Shown piece after piece: positions 41,829 to 52,171 of a DNA stretch of 64,000 nt (position 1 is its first letter; the number at the start of each line of letters is the position of its first letter). The notes below the pieces were generated by a model that was not told the DNA's origin, did no database searches, and saw only the letters and a list, made by a program, of their open reading frames with translations. The DNA is from Gp13-AA77 sp035946735 (GTDB lineage Bacteria > Acidobacteriota > Terriglobia > UBA7540), in contig DASYYZ010000091.1 of NCBI GenBank assembly GCA_035946735.1, forward strand, positions 19,372 through 83,371, in the 5' to 3' direction. Both the position numbers and the translations under genes were made by a program.

Positions 41829-44147
41829 CTATTTCAATTCGATCAGGCAGAGCGAGCGGGGCTGCATCTGCACGTCGAGGGCGCTGGGAAGTTCCACGTC
41901 GCGCTCGGTTTTCTCGCCGTCCAGATCCATAATCAGCCGCTTGGCTCCATGACCTTCCAGCTCCACGCGCGGAGATTCCTCGAGGTCGGCGAAATTGGCC
42001 AGCACGACCGCGTTCCGCCCATCCTGGGCTCGCCATGTTGCCGACTGTACCAGGGGCTCCTTGCCGAACCAGCCATAATCACGTTCGGTGACGCTTGAGA
42101 CCTTCCAGGGTCGCAACATTCGCCCGTATACCAGATAATCCCGGGCGATCCCGGCCCGGAATTTGGTGATGCGCCGGGTCCAGTCCAGAATCCCCGCCTG
42201 GTCGGGCACGGCGCGCGTCCACGACTGGTCCCAGTCGTACTCGATCTGGCCCTTGTCCCGCAAAGTGTAGGTCACGATGTAGCCGGTCACGAGCGCCCGC
42301 GCGGCCGATAAGCGCAGCGCCTCATCATTCACCCGGTGGGTAAAGACCCCGCCAAACCCATTGGCGTACTCGTGGTAAAGGAAGGAGTACAAGGGGCAGG
42401 TTGACGTGCGGCCGTCCCAGGTTTGGAAACTTTGAAGGTAGGTTTCCGGGGGTGCGCCTTCAGTCGATAACGCCACATGAGGGTTGACCGAACGGGCGGC
42501 GGCCGCGTGAGCCTTCACGAGATCGGTAAATCCCTCTGTCATCCACGGCCCAGGGACGGGCGGGTGACCGTGGTTGGCGGCGTAACAGGCAAAGGGTCCC
42601 GGACCTTGGTCAAACTGTTGGACAACGTCGGGTCCGAATTCGGCCATCCGGCGCGTCATCTCCACAATCGCCTGGCGCGCTTTCTCCGTGCCGACGCAGA
42701 CGAAATAATTCTTCCTCCAAGGCCAAACGTCTTCAAGAAGAGTACCGTCCCATTTGCGAACCGCCGAGGATACCCCGTCATGCGCCCGGAAATATGGCAT
42801 CCCGTCATAGTTGGTATTCTTCTGCCAGGTCACCCAGCAAAGCCCGTCACCATAGATCGTCGGATGCCAGCCCCGTGCTTTCGCCTTGGCCATGAAATCG
42901 CGAAACGTGGCCTCGCCTCCGAGCGGCGGGAAGGCATCCGGCTGGATCCAGGGGCCTGGGTGCTCCCAGTTGTACACAATCGGCATCAGAGGACCGTCGA
43001 GCGCCGCCGCCAGCTTGTCCAGATAAGGCAACGCGTTGGTGAGGGGCGTGTACTCGGGATTCTCCGTCGAGGGCGAATCCCAGTCCGCCTGGCCGCGCAT
43101 GGGGAAGGAGATGGCGGGGCCGGAATTAGCAATCCACTGGGGTATGTCGGTGCGATCGGCCAGCTTGGTGGAGCAGAAAGGCTGTTGGGAAGCCCAATTC
43201 CGGTAGATCTCCGCCGCCGTGTACCAGTCGCCGTGAAACGTTCCCAGCACCACGTGGTAAGGCAGTTTGGTTATGCCCGGCCCGCGCGTACCCGGATAAT
43301 GCCCCAACCCCATCGTTACCCCGTCGTGCTCCATGACCGGATCGATGAATTTGGGCAATCCTTTGGGATCATCCAAGGCCACGTACAGCCCGCCGACATC
43401 ATCGTAATAGGCAATGAGCTGGGTGGTAGTCCACTCGCCGGGGTAGGTGGTGGAGCGCCAGACTTCAGGCGTATCGTAGGTCCGTCCGTACCACGGTCCG
43501 TCGAGCTTCCAATCCCACGCCCCCACATCCATCATCGGTGCAACTGGACCGGATAAGGCGCCATCCCCAAATGACCAGAGGATGTGGCTGGATCGCTTGC
43601 CGGCGGGGTCGTCAAATGGCACCTCGACTACCGGGAACTGAATGTGCCCGATCCACGACGTGGTGCGGTTATCCACTTCCAGGCTCCAGTAAGTGAGCGC
43701 CTCGCTCTCGGGGCACCGGATGGTCACCCGGGCGTCCACCGGCAACTGCCCAATCTGTTTGAATTGCAAGGTAAGCGTTGTGCCTTCAGAATCTGCGGAT
43801 TTGCTGACCTTCACGTCTTTGGCTTGTGCCGAGGTTACCGTCTTGAACTCATGGCGGTCGTTCATGAATTCGATTTTGAAGAGCGGTAATTGGTCGTGGT
43901 CAGGAATCAACAGTTCGCGGTCCACGCCAAAGGTCGACCGGAAAGAGACGATGGTTCCTCTCTCGGAGTCGATCAGCAGGCGATATCCCGCGTTGGCCAC
44001 CACTAACGGAGGCTTGGTCGACGTGAAAACTTGAGGGTAGGACGATTGCCCTCGGGCGGCCGGTGGCGCGGCGGACGCTCCGACACTAAGGAGTACGCTC
44101 ACTAGACCCGGCAGCCCTGTAGCAGCAAAAGAATGGCGAAACTTCAT
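41829..44147 (-). CDS. Secreted DUF6259-type glycoside-hydrolase-like protein
   Basis: 772 residues, ATG at 44147 with AAAAAGGAGAAGCCG upstream. Signal peptide to about residue 26. The N-terminal 230 residues are beta-sandwich-like (NAGYRLLIDSERGTIVSFRS). The middle is a TIM-barrel-like glycosidase region: LMPIVYNWEHPGPWIQPDAF, GDGLCWVTWQKNTNY and VVQQFDQGPGPFACYAANHG, with Asp and Glu candidates for catalysis. It ends with a small beta domain (VELEGHGAKRLIMDLDGEKT). The family is listed as DUF6259 and is often annotated near polysaccharide-degrading enzymes; activity is not established. It is divergent from the PadR/permease operon and separated from it by 239 bp. Confidence 0.75.
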   Translation of the reverse strand: MKFRHSFAATGLPGLVSVLLSVGASAAPPAARGQSSYPQVFTSTKPPLVVANAGYRLLIDSERGTIVSFRSTFGVDRELLIPDHDQLPLFKIEFMNDRHEFKTVTSAQAKDVKVSKSADSEGTTLTLQFKQIGQLPVDARVTIRCPESEALTYWSLEVDNRTTSWIGHIQFPVVEVPFDDPAGKRSSHILWSFGDGALSGPVAPMMDVGAWDWKLDGPWYGRTYDTPEVWRSTTYPGEWTTTQLIAYYDDVGGLYVALDDPKGLPKFIDPVMEHDGVTMGLGHYPGTRGPGITKLPYHVVLGTFHGDWYTAAEIYRNWASQQPFCSTKLADRTDIPQWIANSGPAISFPMRGQADWDSPSTENPEYTPLTNALPYLDKLAAALDGPLMPIVYNWEHPGPWIQPDAFPPLGGEATFRDFMAKAKARGWHPTIYGDGLCWVTWQKNTNYDGMPYFRAHDGVSSAVRKWDGTLLEDVWPWRKNYFVCVGTEKARQAIVEMTRRMAEFGPDVVQQFDQGPGPFACYAANHGHPPVPGPWMTEGFTDLVKAHAAAARSVNPHVALSTEGAPPETYLQSFQTWDGRTSTCPLYSFLYHEYANGFGGVFTHRVNDEALRLSAARALVTGYIVTYTLRDKGQIEYDWDQSWTRAVPDQAGILDWTRRITKFRAGIARDYLVYGRMLRPWKVSSVTERDYGWFGKEPLVQSATWRAQDGRNAVVLANFADLEESPRVELEGHGAKRLIMDLDGEKTERDVELPSALDVQMQPRSLCLIELK

Positions 44148-44346
44148 CGGCTTCTCCTTTTTCTAACTGCGGGAAATCCCCCGACGACCAAGGGGCCGTG
44201 GGCTGCTCAGCGCGGTACCCAGTTTCTCCTGTGCTCCAGGGGTGAGCAATTGAGCGGATTGCCGCCGACCGCATTTTCTTCCGAATCCCTCCGACCAGGC
44301 AAGGAAAACATAGGTAGAAGGCCTGTGCGGGAAACATTTTTATTTA

Positions 44347-44385
44347 GTAGACGGTCTACCATTTCTTTGGTAGATTAGCTACCAA
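44347..44385 (+). promoter_or_regulatory. Two palindromes directly before the PadR start, candidate PadR operator
   Basis: GTAGAC-G-GTCTAC (44347-44359) and TTGGTAG-ATTAG-CTACCAA (44367-44385) are perfect inverted repeats sharing a GTAG/CTAC core. The second ends one base before the ATG at 44387, leaving no room for a ribosome-binding site, so the transcript may be leaderless or bound PadR may block initiation. PadR proteins commonly repress their own operon through palindromes; binding here is inferred. Confidence 0.6.
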
Positions 44386-44386
44386 T

Positions 44387-44749
44387 ATGCCAAAACAACA
44401 GTCCGGGGACCGGATCGAACTCGTTTATGGCTCGCTAGACATGCTGATCCTGCGAACCTTGCGTTGGGGACCAACTCATGGGCATGGCATCGCCAAGTCC
44501 ATTGAGCGCATGTCGGATGAAACCCTCAGGGTGGAACACGGGTCACTATACCCCGCACTGCAGCGCCTGCAGCAAGAAGGATGGATTATCGCCGAATGGG
44601 GCGTTTCCCAAAACAGGCATCGGGCCAAGTACTATCGCCTCACCGCGGCGGGACGACGGCAACTGGTGGCCGAGACCTCCCGTTGGGAGCGCTTTGTGCG
44701 GGCGATCACCGGCATTCTTCAGCCCGCCGAGTCCGAGGAAGGGCAATGA
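44387..44749 (+). CDS. PadR-family transcriptional regulator
   Basis: 120 residues. Typical PadR winged helix: ELVYGSLDMLILRTLRWGPT, HGHGIAKSIERMSDETLRVE, HGSLYPALQRLQQEGWIIAE and KYYRLTAAGRRQLVAETSRW. This short form is the one usually paired with ADOP permeases in Acidobacteriota. Its TGA overlaps the permease ATG (ATGA, 44746-44749). Likely autoregulated through the palindromes before its start. Confidence 0.93.
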   Translation: MPKQQSGDRIELVYGSLDMLILRTLRWGPTHGHGIAKSIERMSDETLRVEHGSLYPALQRLQQEGWIIAEWGVSQNRHRAKYYRLTAAGRRQLVAETSRWERFVRAITGILQPAESEEGQ

Positions 44750-47367
44750 GCTGGCGGCGACACCTTGCCAAACTCGGTGCGCTGTTTCGCCGGTCGAAGC
44801 CGGTGGACGATCTCGCGGAAGAGATTCGCGCTCATCTAGAAATGGAAGAGCAGGAGAACCTGGAATCCGGGATGCCGTCAGACGAAGCCCACTATGCGGC
44901 GTTGCGTCGGTTCGGGAACGTGACCTTTGCCGAGGAAAGGAGTAGGGAGATGTGGGGATGGAATTCGCTAGAGACGCTCTCGCAGGACGTTCGCTACGGT
45001 CTCCGGACGCTGGGCCGGAATCCCGGTTTTACTGCAGTAACGATTTTGACCCTCGCCCTGGGAATCGGCGCCAACACGGCTGCCTTCAGTCTGATCAACG
45101 CTGTTTTGCTCCGGCCTTTGCCCCTGCCTTCGGGTGAAAGGGTCACGTCGATTCAAGTGATCCCAACTTTGGCGGGCGAGAGTGGAGGGCAGGCGTCACC
45201 CGCCCAATACCTCGCGTGGCGCGACAACAATCGCAAGTTTGATCTTCTCGCGGCCGTCGCGAGTTCCCGCGCGCAGATCTCAGGCATTGACGAACCCGAG
45301 GAGGTTCGGGTTCTTCGCGTCTCGCCCCAGCTTCAAGAGTTGGTAGGGGTCCATCCATACCTCGGCCGAGACTTCAGTGTAGATGACTTCAAGAACGGAT
45401 CCATGCCCGTCTGCCTGATTTCGACTCGGTTTTGGCAGCGCCGATTTTCCGAAGATCGCGGTGTCGTGGGCCGCATCCTGTACGTGGATTCGACACCTAC
45501 GGCCATCATCGGTGTCCTGCCTGGGAACCTCGTGTTTCCAGACACGGAAAGCGATCTCTGGATCGCGTTGCGATTCGCTCCGGAGCACCAGACGCAGCGG
45601 TCTCTGGACGTGTATGGCCGGCTGAGGCCCGGTGTATCGGCCGGGGATGCTCAGGCATGGCTCAACGACGCGACCGCGAGGGCGGAGAGTGAAATGCCCG
45701 AGTGGCTCAGAACCCGCCGGGTAACCGTTACTCCCATCCGGGCGCAGATGATTTCGGACGAAAGAAGGCTCCTACTCTTGCTGAGCGGTATCGCCTTCTG
45801 CGTGCTGTTGATCTGCTGCGCCAACATGAGCAACTTGCTCCTGGCGCGGCACTTGAACCGCGAGCGCGAGATGGCGTTACGTGCCTCAGTCGGTGCGACG
45901 GCTGCGCGCCTGGTTCGCCAACTCTTGACGGAAGCCATGCTCCTCTGTGCGGCGGGCACAACGGCCGGATTTATTACCGGTCGCCTACTGGTGTCGCTTA
46001 GTTACGGCTTTTTGAGCGATTCGCGCTTCAAGGCCCTCATTGCAACCGGCGATGACGTTGTGGATGCGCGTGTCGCTGCGTTCGCCATCTTCCTCTCCCT
46101 GCTCACCACCGTTCTGTTCGGGCTCGCTCCTTCATTGCGCTTCACACGCATGGACCTCAACGAGGCGCTGAAAGCATCTCCGAGACGGCGAAGTTTGAGC
46201 CGAGGCGAATCCATCACGAGCCGCCATCTCATCGCAATGGAGTTGGCGATTGCTTTCGTCCTTCTCACGGGAGCCGGATTGCTTGTGCAGAGCTTTGGTG
46301 GACTGCTCTGGATGGATCGTGGCTACACCGTGGACCACCTGCTAACGGCTCGACTTCCAATTCCTACCGCGGCTACGCTTGCCGGGCGCAAGCAGTTCTT
46401 TCATCAGCTCATGGAAGAGCTCGAGGCTATACCAGATGTCCGCGCCGTTGGCGTCGTCACCGGGCTGCCTTTAGGGGGTTTGAACGCCACGATGACCCTT
46501 CAAAGGCCCGGTCAACTCCTGGACCCCGAGAATCTGCCTTGGGCGAGTATCAACTGCGTCAATGCGGATTACTTTAAAGCCCTGGGAATCCGCGTCTTGA
46601 GGGGGAGAGGCTTTGATTCGAGAGACAGCGAGAACGGGATGCCCGTGGCGGTGATCAATGAAACGCTAGCGCGTCAATTCTGGCCGGATCGTGATCCGCT
46701 CGGACAGGAATTGATGCCCGGCGTACGCATTATCGGAATCGTTCCTGATATCCGGCAGGAGGCGTTGGACACAAGACAAGGCCCCGGCTTCTATCTGCCA
46801 TTCGACCAGCGTGATGGGCTGGCTGCTGCGCCCAATTTCGTGGTCATACGCACCAAAAGCGATCCGAAGGCTTTTGCTCCGGCTCTGCGGAGAGTAATTC
46901 GCTCGCTCGATCAGGGCCAACCTATCACGGACATCCGGACGATGGAGGATGTGCTGGGCCGTTCTGTAGTGCAGCGGCGCCTACTCGCATCGCTAATGGC
47001 CGTCCTTGCGGCGCTTGCCGTGGCGCTTTCTGTGGTGGGCATCTACGGTGTCCTCTCTTATCTGGTCAGCAGCCGTGCCCGAGAGATCGGGATCCGCATG
47101 TGTTTGGGCGCTCGCCGCCGGGAGATCCTGATCTTGCTCGCCAAGCAACTATCCGTCTCAGTGGTCGCCGGATTATTGGCGGGGCTTGCGGTTTCGCTCG
47201 TGGCGACCGAGGCTTTGTCGCGCTGGCTGTTCGCAATTCGCCCTGATGATCCCATGACTATAATCGCGGCGGCGACCGTCACGGCCGCTGCCGCCCTGCT
47301 CGGCAGCGTTGTGCCAGCGGTGCGCGCAGTGCGCGTCGATCCACTGACAGCAGTCCACATGGAGTGA
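44746..47367 (+). CDS. ADOP-type ABC transporter permease (MacB/FtsX fold)
   Basis: 873 residues from the ATG overlapping the PadR stop. An N-terminal cytoplasmic helix pair (DDLAEEIRAHLEMEEQENLE) is the ADOP-specific extension. It is followed by QDVRYGLRTLGRNPGFTAVT and the first helix (ILTLALGIGANTAAFSLINA). MacB_PCD periplasmic and FtsX modules are present twice, giving eight transmembrane segments. The C-terminus ends PAVRAVRVDPLTAVHME. Members lack a fused ATPase and use one encoded elsewhere; the natural substrate of this acidobacterial subfamily is unknown, with efflux or lipoprotein/peptide export suggested for MacB relatives. Confidence 0.92.
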   Translation: MSWRRHLAKLGALFRRSKPVDDLAEEIRAHLEMEEQENLESGMPSDEAHYAALRRFGNVTFAEERSREMWGWNSLETLSQDVRYGLRTLGRNPGFTAVTILTLALGIGANTAAFSLINAVLLRPLPLPSGERVTSIQVIPTLAGESGGQASPAQYLAWRDNNRKFDLLAAVASSRAQISGIDEPEEVRVLRVSPQLQELVGVHPYLGRDFSVDDFKNGSMPVCLISTRFWQRRFSEDRGVVGRILYVDSTPTAIIGVLPGNLVFPDTESDLWIALRFAPEHQTQRSLDVYGRLRPGVSAGDAQAWLNDATARAESEMPEWLRTRRVTVTPIRAQMISDERRLLLLLSGIAFCVLLICCANMSNLLLARHLNREREMALRASVGATAARLVRQLLTEAMLLCAAGTTAGFITGRLLVSLSYGFLSDSRFKALIATGDDVVDARVAAFAIFLSLLTTVLFGLAPSLRFTRMDLNEALKASPRRRSLSRGESITSRHLIAMELAIAFVLLTGAGLLVQSFGGLLWMDRGYTVDHLLTARLPIPTAATLAGRKQFFHQLMEELEAIPDVRAVGVVTGLPLGGLNATMTLQRPGQLLDPENLPWASINCVNADYFKALGIRVLRGRGFDSRDSENGMPVAVINETLARQFWPDRDPLGQELMPGVRIIGIVPDIRQEALDTRQGPGFYLPFDQRDGLAAAPNFVVIRTKSDPKAFAPALRRVIRSLDQGQPITDIRTMEDVLGRSVVQRRLLASLMAVLAALAVALSVVGIYGVLSYLVSSRAREIGIRMCLGARRREILILLAKQLSVSVVAGLLAGLAVSLVATEALSRWLFAIRPDDPMTIIAAATVTAAAALLGSVVPAVRAVRVDPLTAVHME

Positions 47368-47904
47368 TTGAAGGTGCCACCAAATCGGTTCAGGATACGT
47401 ACGAGCACGCTCCTAATCATGCTGGCCTGCATACTGAACACCGCGGGGCTCGCTCAAGACAGGCCGAACTTTTCGGGTTCGTGGGTGCTCAATAAGACGA
47501 AGAGCAAACAGCGCGACCCACGGCAATTTACGCGCCAGACCATGGAAGTGTCGCAGCGCGATCCTGATTTGAAAATCCAGATTCGCGACCAAGAACCGGA
47601 CGGCCATGAGTTTCGAGCGTATCTGGACTTGAAGACCAATGGCGACCCGGCAGTGGCCATCTTAGGAGCACCGCAAACAGCAGTAGTACGCTGGGCGGAC
47701 AGGAAGATGCTGATTCGCTGGAATCTGGATGGCACGGCTTCTAACAAGGACGTGGGGCCGTCGGGCAGACAGGGCGCAACCCCTCCGTTCACATGGACTT
47801 GGACCCTCTCTCCCGATCGTAAGGTCTTAGTCAATCAGACGCATCTCTACGGTGATGTTACCGGTGATATCGAAGAGCGCTTGGTCTATGACAGGAAGCA
47901 TTAG
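47368..47904 (+). CDS. Small secreted protein, function unknown
   Basis: 178 residues starting at a TTG (47368) directly after the permease stop, or a GTG at 47374; neither has a clear ribosome site, so translational coupling is likely. Signal peptide LLIMLACILNTAGLAQD. The mature part is beta-rich: PNFSGSWVLNKTKSKQRDPR, then a WTWTLSPDRKVLVNQTHLYG strand pair. Proteins starting DRPNFSGSW are frequent small secreted proteins in Acidobacteriota and may be calycin-like; role unknown. Last gene of the PadR/permease operon. Confidence 0.68.
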   Translation: MKVPPNRFRIRTSTLLIMLACILNTAGLAQDRPNFSGSWVLNKTKSKQRDPRQFTRQTMEVSQRDPDLKIQIRDQEPDGHEFRAYLDLKTNGDPAVAILGAPQTAVVRWADRKMLIRWNLDGTASNKDVGPSGRQGATPPFTWTWTLSPDRKVLVNQTHLYGDVTGDIEERLVYDRKH

Positions 47905-48366
47905 GTGAGCAACCGAGCTTAGGAGATCGAACACTACGGCCCACGGTGGCTTGGCCAGAATGTCCATCTGGCCGCTGATGATGACCTCGGCCAAGCGCCG
48001 GGCCTTCGACCGGTCTCGCCCACGCTCCTTCGCCAGCGCTCGGCAGCCATGGGAGACCGAACCACGGTGGCAGAAAGCTTAATCAAATCGAATTCGGTTC
48101 GCATGGAGAAATTTTTGTAGAGTTTTTACCGCATCCCCGCCGATGAGGCTCTCAAAATCTGGTTCCCCTCAGACTGACGAAATTGGCTCCCTCTTATCTC
48201 GGTGCTGACACGCGCCCCGCGTTCTTCTGCGGGGCGACGGTAAATCGTCCATTCCACCGTCGTGCGCGACGTCCCTCAGCCCTTTTGCACAGGTAAACGT
48301 ACTTAGACTGAGGCGACCGGTGCGGCAACCATTCCTGCGAACAGCTACCAGCTCGCCCAGGGGTTT
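47905..48366. other. Intergenic region with possible reverse-strand coding debris and a hairpin
   Basis: 462 bp. On the minus strand about 47915-48045 reads RALAKERGRDRSKARRLAEV followed by IISGQMDILAKPPWAVVFDL, a codon-like pattern without start or recognised family, possibly debris. A GC-rich hairpin lies at 48213-48236 (CGCCCCGC, 8-base loop, GCGGGGCG), 130 bp downstream of the broken receptor gene, with no T-tract. Confidence 0.4.
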
Positions 48367-51300
48367 TCAAAAAGCAAGCTTCAAGGCAAACTGGAGATCC
48401 CGCGCCTCACCTGCGCTGGTGAGGGCGCCAAAGCCAGTGGTTCCCACCGTTGAATTCGGCAGGCCAAACGGCGGAGTATTCGAGAGATTGAACACCTCCG
48501 CCCTGAACTCGAGCTTGAACCGTTCGCTGAGAGCGAAATTCCGGATCAGAGCCAGGTCAAGATTGCGCAGCGGCGGCCCTACCAAAATGTTACGGCCTGA
48601 ATTTCCGAAACGCGGCTGCCCGGCGGCTAACGCTGCTCCGAGGAAAGTCGTGGTAAAGCAGTTGACATTGAACCACTCGGCGACCGTTTGCGGCCCATTC
48701 CCGCCGCAGGTCCGATCGGGCCGCGGGCTGGTGGATCCTGTGTTGGAAAAATCCTGGGGCGCGAGCACGGTGAACGGGAACCCGGACTGCAAGGTCAGAA
48801 TTCCCGAGAACTCCCAGCCTCCCAGGATGCGACTGGCCATACCGGACTGGTCGAGAAATCGTTTACCCTTGCCCACCGGCACTTCCCAGATCGGGCTGAA
48901 GACAAAACGCTGAGGTATGTTGCCGGCGGCAATTGCCCAATTTGCGCGGATATTGTTGTCATCCTGGGCGTACTGGCTGCCGGCTTGGTTTTCGATTCCC
49001 TCGGAGTCGTCGCGCGCCTTGCTCCAGGTATAGGAGGTCAGGAAGGCAAGGCCTCCGGAAAACCTGCGCGTGAACTTCACTTGGAGCGCGTTATAGTTCG
49101 AATCTCCGTCGGAGGTAAATATCGCCAGAATGTTGAAATCGGGATAGGGGCGACGCGGCTGAAGAGCTCCTGTGCCCGGCTCAGGCTGATTCCCGAAGGC
49201 GTGGTAAATGTCCAGGTGGTGCGCCTGGTTTCCCACGTAATCCACCTCCAGGGCCATGTCGCGTGACAACTGAGACTGTGCGCCGAAGCTCCATTCCAAC
49301 ACGCGCGGCGGCTGGAAGTTCGTCACCGGGTAAAGCGAGGCATATTGTTGGCTCAGCGGCGGTATTCCCGCTCCGGCAAAGGCCTCTTCGATAGTCGTCG
49401 GCGCGCCATTGGTTAGTGGCGGAGGAGCTCCGAAGGCGGCGTTGAAAATCCCGGTGGGGGAAAACACCGGGTTATCGTCAACGTACTGCCACATATTCAT
49501 GTTGCCCAAGTCATAGAAGATCCCGGCGCCCGCGCGGAGCACCAGCTTATCCGAGTGCGTGGGCCGCCAGGCGATGCCGAGCCGCGGAGCAAAATCGTCG
49601 TGATTCGGGAAAATGAGAGTTTGCTACGCGCGGCCTGTAAACCCGAAACTTGCCCGCTGCTGGGAGCTGGCGACCAGGCACTCGCCGCTTGCTGAAATCA
49701 GGTTCGGGTGCTGGCCATCGGTGCAGAGCGTGTCGTTCACGGAAGCCGGCGCGGCCGTCACGAGCAGCGCATTGCCGGGCCCTGAGAATTCCGCCCCGAC
49801 CGGATGGAAGGTCACAATATTGTTACCGGTCCACGGGGGGGCCGCGGAATTCATATCGGAGCCCCAGATTCACGGATAAGTTCGGGCCGACGCGGATGTC
49901 GTCCTGGCCAAACCAGTCGAGGAACGTGCCGCTCACGAAATTGCTGTCCTTGTATTGGACGGAGCGGGCCGCGAGCGCCGTGTAACCAAGCTCCAGATCA
50001 GCCAAATCTGAGACGCCGCTTGTTCCCGGAAGCTCACCCGCTAAGGAGGAGTATTGCCCGTTCTGTGTAAACTGCCCGTGTGGCGAATACGGCGACTCCC
50101 AGGGCAGGTTTTGCCACCACTGAAAGTCATCGCCCACCACGAGCGTGTGCCGCCCGTGAGTCCAGGTGAGGTCGTCGCCGTAGTCTTCGGTCTGTTCCAG
50201 ACTGAGAGTCGGCCGATAATTGGAGTCGCCCACGCCGGAAAAATTAGAAAATGAAAAGAAAGGGAAACCTTCCAGAGAAGGGTTAGGGGCGCTCAGATTC
50301 TTGATCCCGAAGTTCTCTTCGAACCCCGCCGGGCGGGGGCATTCCTGACATTGGGTGAGTGGATCGTTTCTCTGGAATCCGAGATGAACTTCATTCAGCA
50401 GGGCAGGTCCGAAGGTGTGCGTCCAGCCCGTGGCCACGTTCTGGCCGCGGAAGAAAATGGTGTCGCCAAAAGTGGGAAGGGTTGTGTATCCCGAACCAGG
50501 GTCCAGGAAATTGGACTGCGCGAACAAGTAACGCGCGAAAATCCGATCGTGCTCTCCGAACGAGCGGTCCACGCGCACTCCGAACTGGCTGTCATTGCGG
50601 ACCAGAGGGTTCTGGTTGATGAAGTTCGGATACCCGGCGCGGTTAGGGAGTGGGAAACCGGCTGTCACTTTCTGCCCCACCGGGTCGATGTTTGTAACCA
50701 TGTTTCCAGAAACCAGCTGGCCTACGAGGATTGTCGATCCGGCGCTGGCGCTACCGGCGGGACAGGTGAAGAGCGACTCCGAGGCGGGATAGAAAAGCTG
50801 GCCGCTGTCAAAGTTCAACACGGCGGCCCGCCGGCGCCGCACAGATTAATGGTCTGGCCGGTGAGAGCGCTGCTGAAGTTTCCGCTCCTTTCCGCAGCGG
50901 TCGGAACCGCGTCTGGAAACGACAGCCCTTGGATCTGGCGCAGGCCGTCGTAATAAGCGAAGAAGAAGGTCTTATCCTTCTGGATCGGACCTCCCAGAGT
51001 GCCGCCGTAATTATTGCGGCGGAACTCCGGACGAGCGGAACCGGGAATCTCCTGCCCGGTGAGCGGATTGAGTTGATTCACGGCGAAGAAATTTCGGGCA
51101 TCGAGCTTATCATTCCGGAAAAATTCGTAGGCGTCACCGTGGAACTGGTTAGTTCCCGACTTGGTGACCAAATTCATGGTTGAGCCCGCAGTCTTGCCGA
51201 ATTGGGCCGAGTAAATGTTGGTTTGAATCTTGAATTCCTCGGTGGCATCGGGTGGGGGCTCAAGCGCGATGCCCCCGGTGCTCCAGGACCTGGACTCCAT

Positions 51301-51944
51301 GCCGTCAATCAGCAAGGTGTTGCTGGAGTCGCGGTCGCCTCCCGCTGTGTAGTTGATGGTGCCGAAAGGCGATCCCCCAATCGCGATCTGGCCTGATCCC
51401 GCCGCATAGCCTGTAGGACTGTCTGGGGCCGTCCCGGGACCAGCGTGGCCAATGCTTCCACGTAGCGCAAGTTCAGGGGAAAGTCTTCCACTTCCCGTTC
51501 CCCTACAACCGTGCCGACGCTGGCCGTGCTGGTGTCGACTAATGGCGGCGTGCCTCTCACCTCAACGACGGTTGTCACTGCACCCACGTTGAGCTCGACA
51601 TCGACACGGGCCTGCTGATTCACCAGCAGCGTCAGTCCCGAGACATCCTTAGTGCTGAAGCCGGATTTCGCCACCTGCACTGCGTAATGACCGGGTGCTA
51701 AGGACGGAAAGAGGTATTCGCCGGTCGAGTCCGAAGACCGCTCGGTGGTGATACCGGTCTCGACGTTTCTTGCAATCAGTTTGGCGCCTGGAATCGGGGC
51801 GCCGCTGACGTCGCTCACGGAGCCGTAGAGGACAGCATTCACCGCCTGCTGAGCGCGAAGAGGCAGGCAACCAAGGCTCAAACCAAACAGCACTGTGGCG
51901 ATGAGGCGACTTCCCTTGTGAAGTCTGGCCAGTTGTGCACGCAT
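48367..51944 (-). pseudogene. Oar-like TonB-dependent receptor gene, broken by frameshifts and a stop
   Basis: Start ATG at 51944 with AGGAGG. The first piece (51944 to about 51430) has a signal peptide and a carboxypeptidase-regulatory-like domain (AVNAVLYGSVSDVSGAPIPG ... SPTG-type strands). The second (51315-50815) carries the plug region typical of Oar proteins (LVTKSGTNQFHGDAYEFFRN). The third (50842-49823) and fourth (49854-48367) encode the beta-barrel, which ends properly in LKLAF. Joining them needs frame changes near 51430, 50830 and 49840. A TAG at 49626-49624 interrupts the last piece in frame (FTGRA, stop, QTLIFPNHDDFAPRLG). All parts of a receptor of about 1,150-1,190 residues are present, so decay is recent or the assembly has indel errors. 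Confidence 0.88.
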
Positions 51945-52091
51945 TGCATTCGCCTCCTGTCAGCCCGAACGCGACGACGCAGTATTTCGTTCAAGTGCAA
52001 CCGATCGCTAACATACAATAAACGCTGTTGAATGCAAAGGGCTCGTATCGCGCCACCTAAAATGTAACCAGAGGGGGAGTGATCGCGCCAT

Positions 52092-52126
52092 TTAAGATGT
52101 AACCCGAGTCGGCGAGTAGGGATGAG
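52092..52126 (+). mobile_element. Solo insertion-sequence end identical to 41249-41283
   Basis: 35 bases (TTAAGATGTAACCCGAGTCG and the following 15) match the left end of the decayed element at 41249 exactly; similarity ends soon after (GAGGTAC versus AGGGTAC). A related CGCGCCACCTAAAATGTAAC lies about 30 bp to the left, as if a second end abuts it. Scar of an excised or deleted element. Confidence 0.7.
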
Positions 52127-52171
52127 GAGGTACCGCGTCTCGGGCACTAACCAACCCTCGGGGCGGTTGCC

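Noticed and set aside
42477..43556. 359-residue plus-strand frame
   Set aside because: Shadow of the DUF6259 gene; Arg/Gly-rich, no domain.
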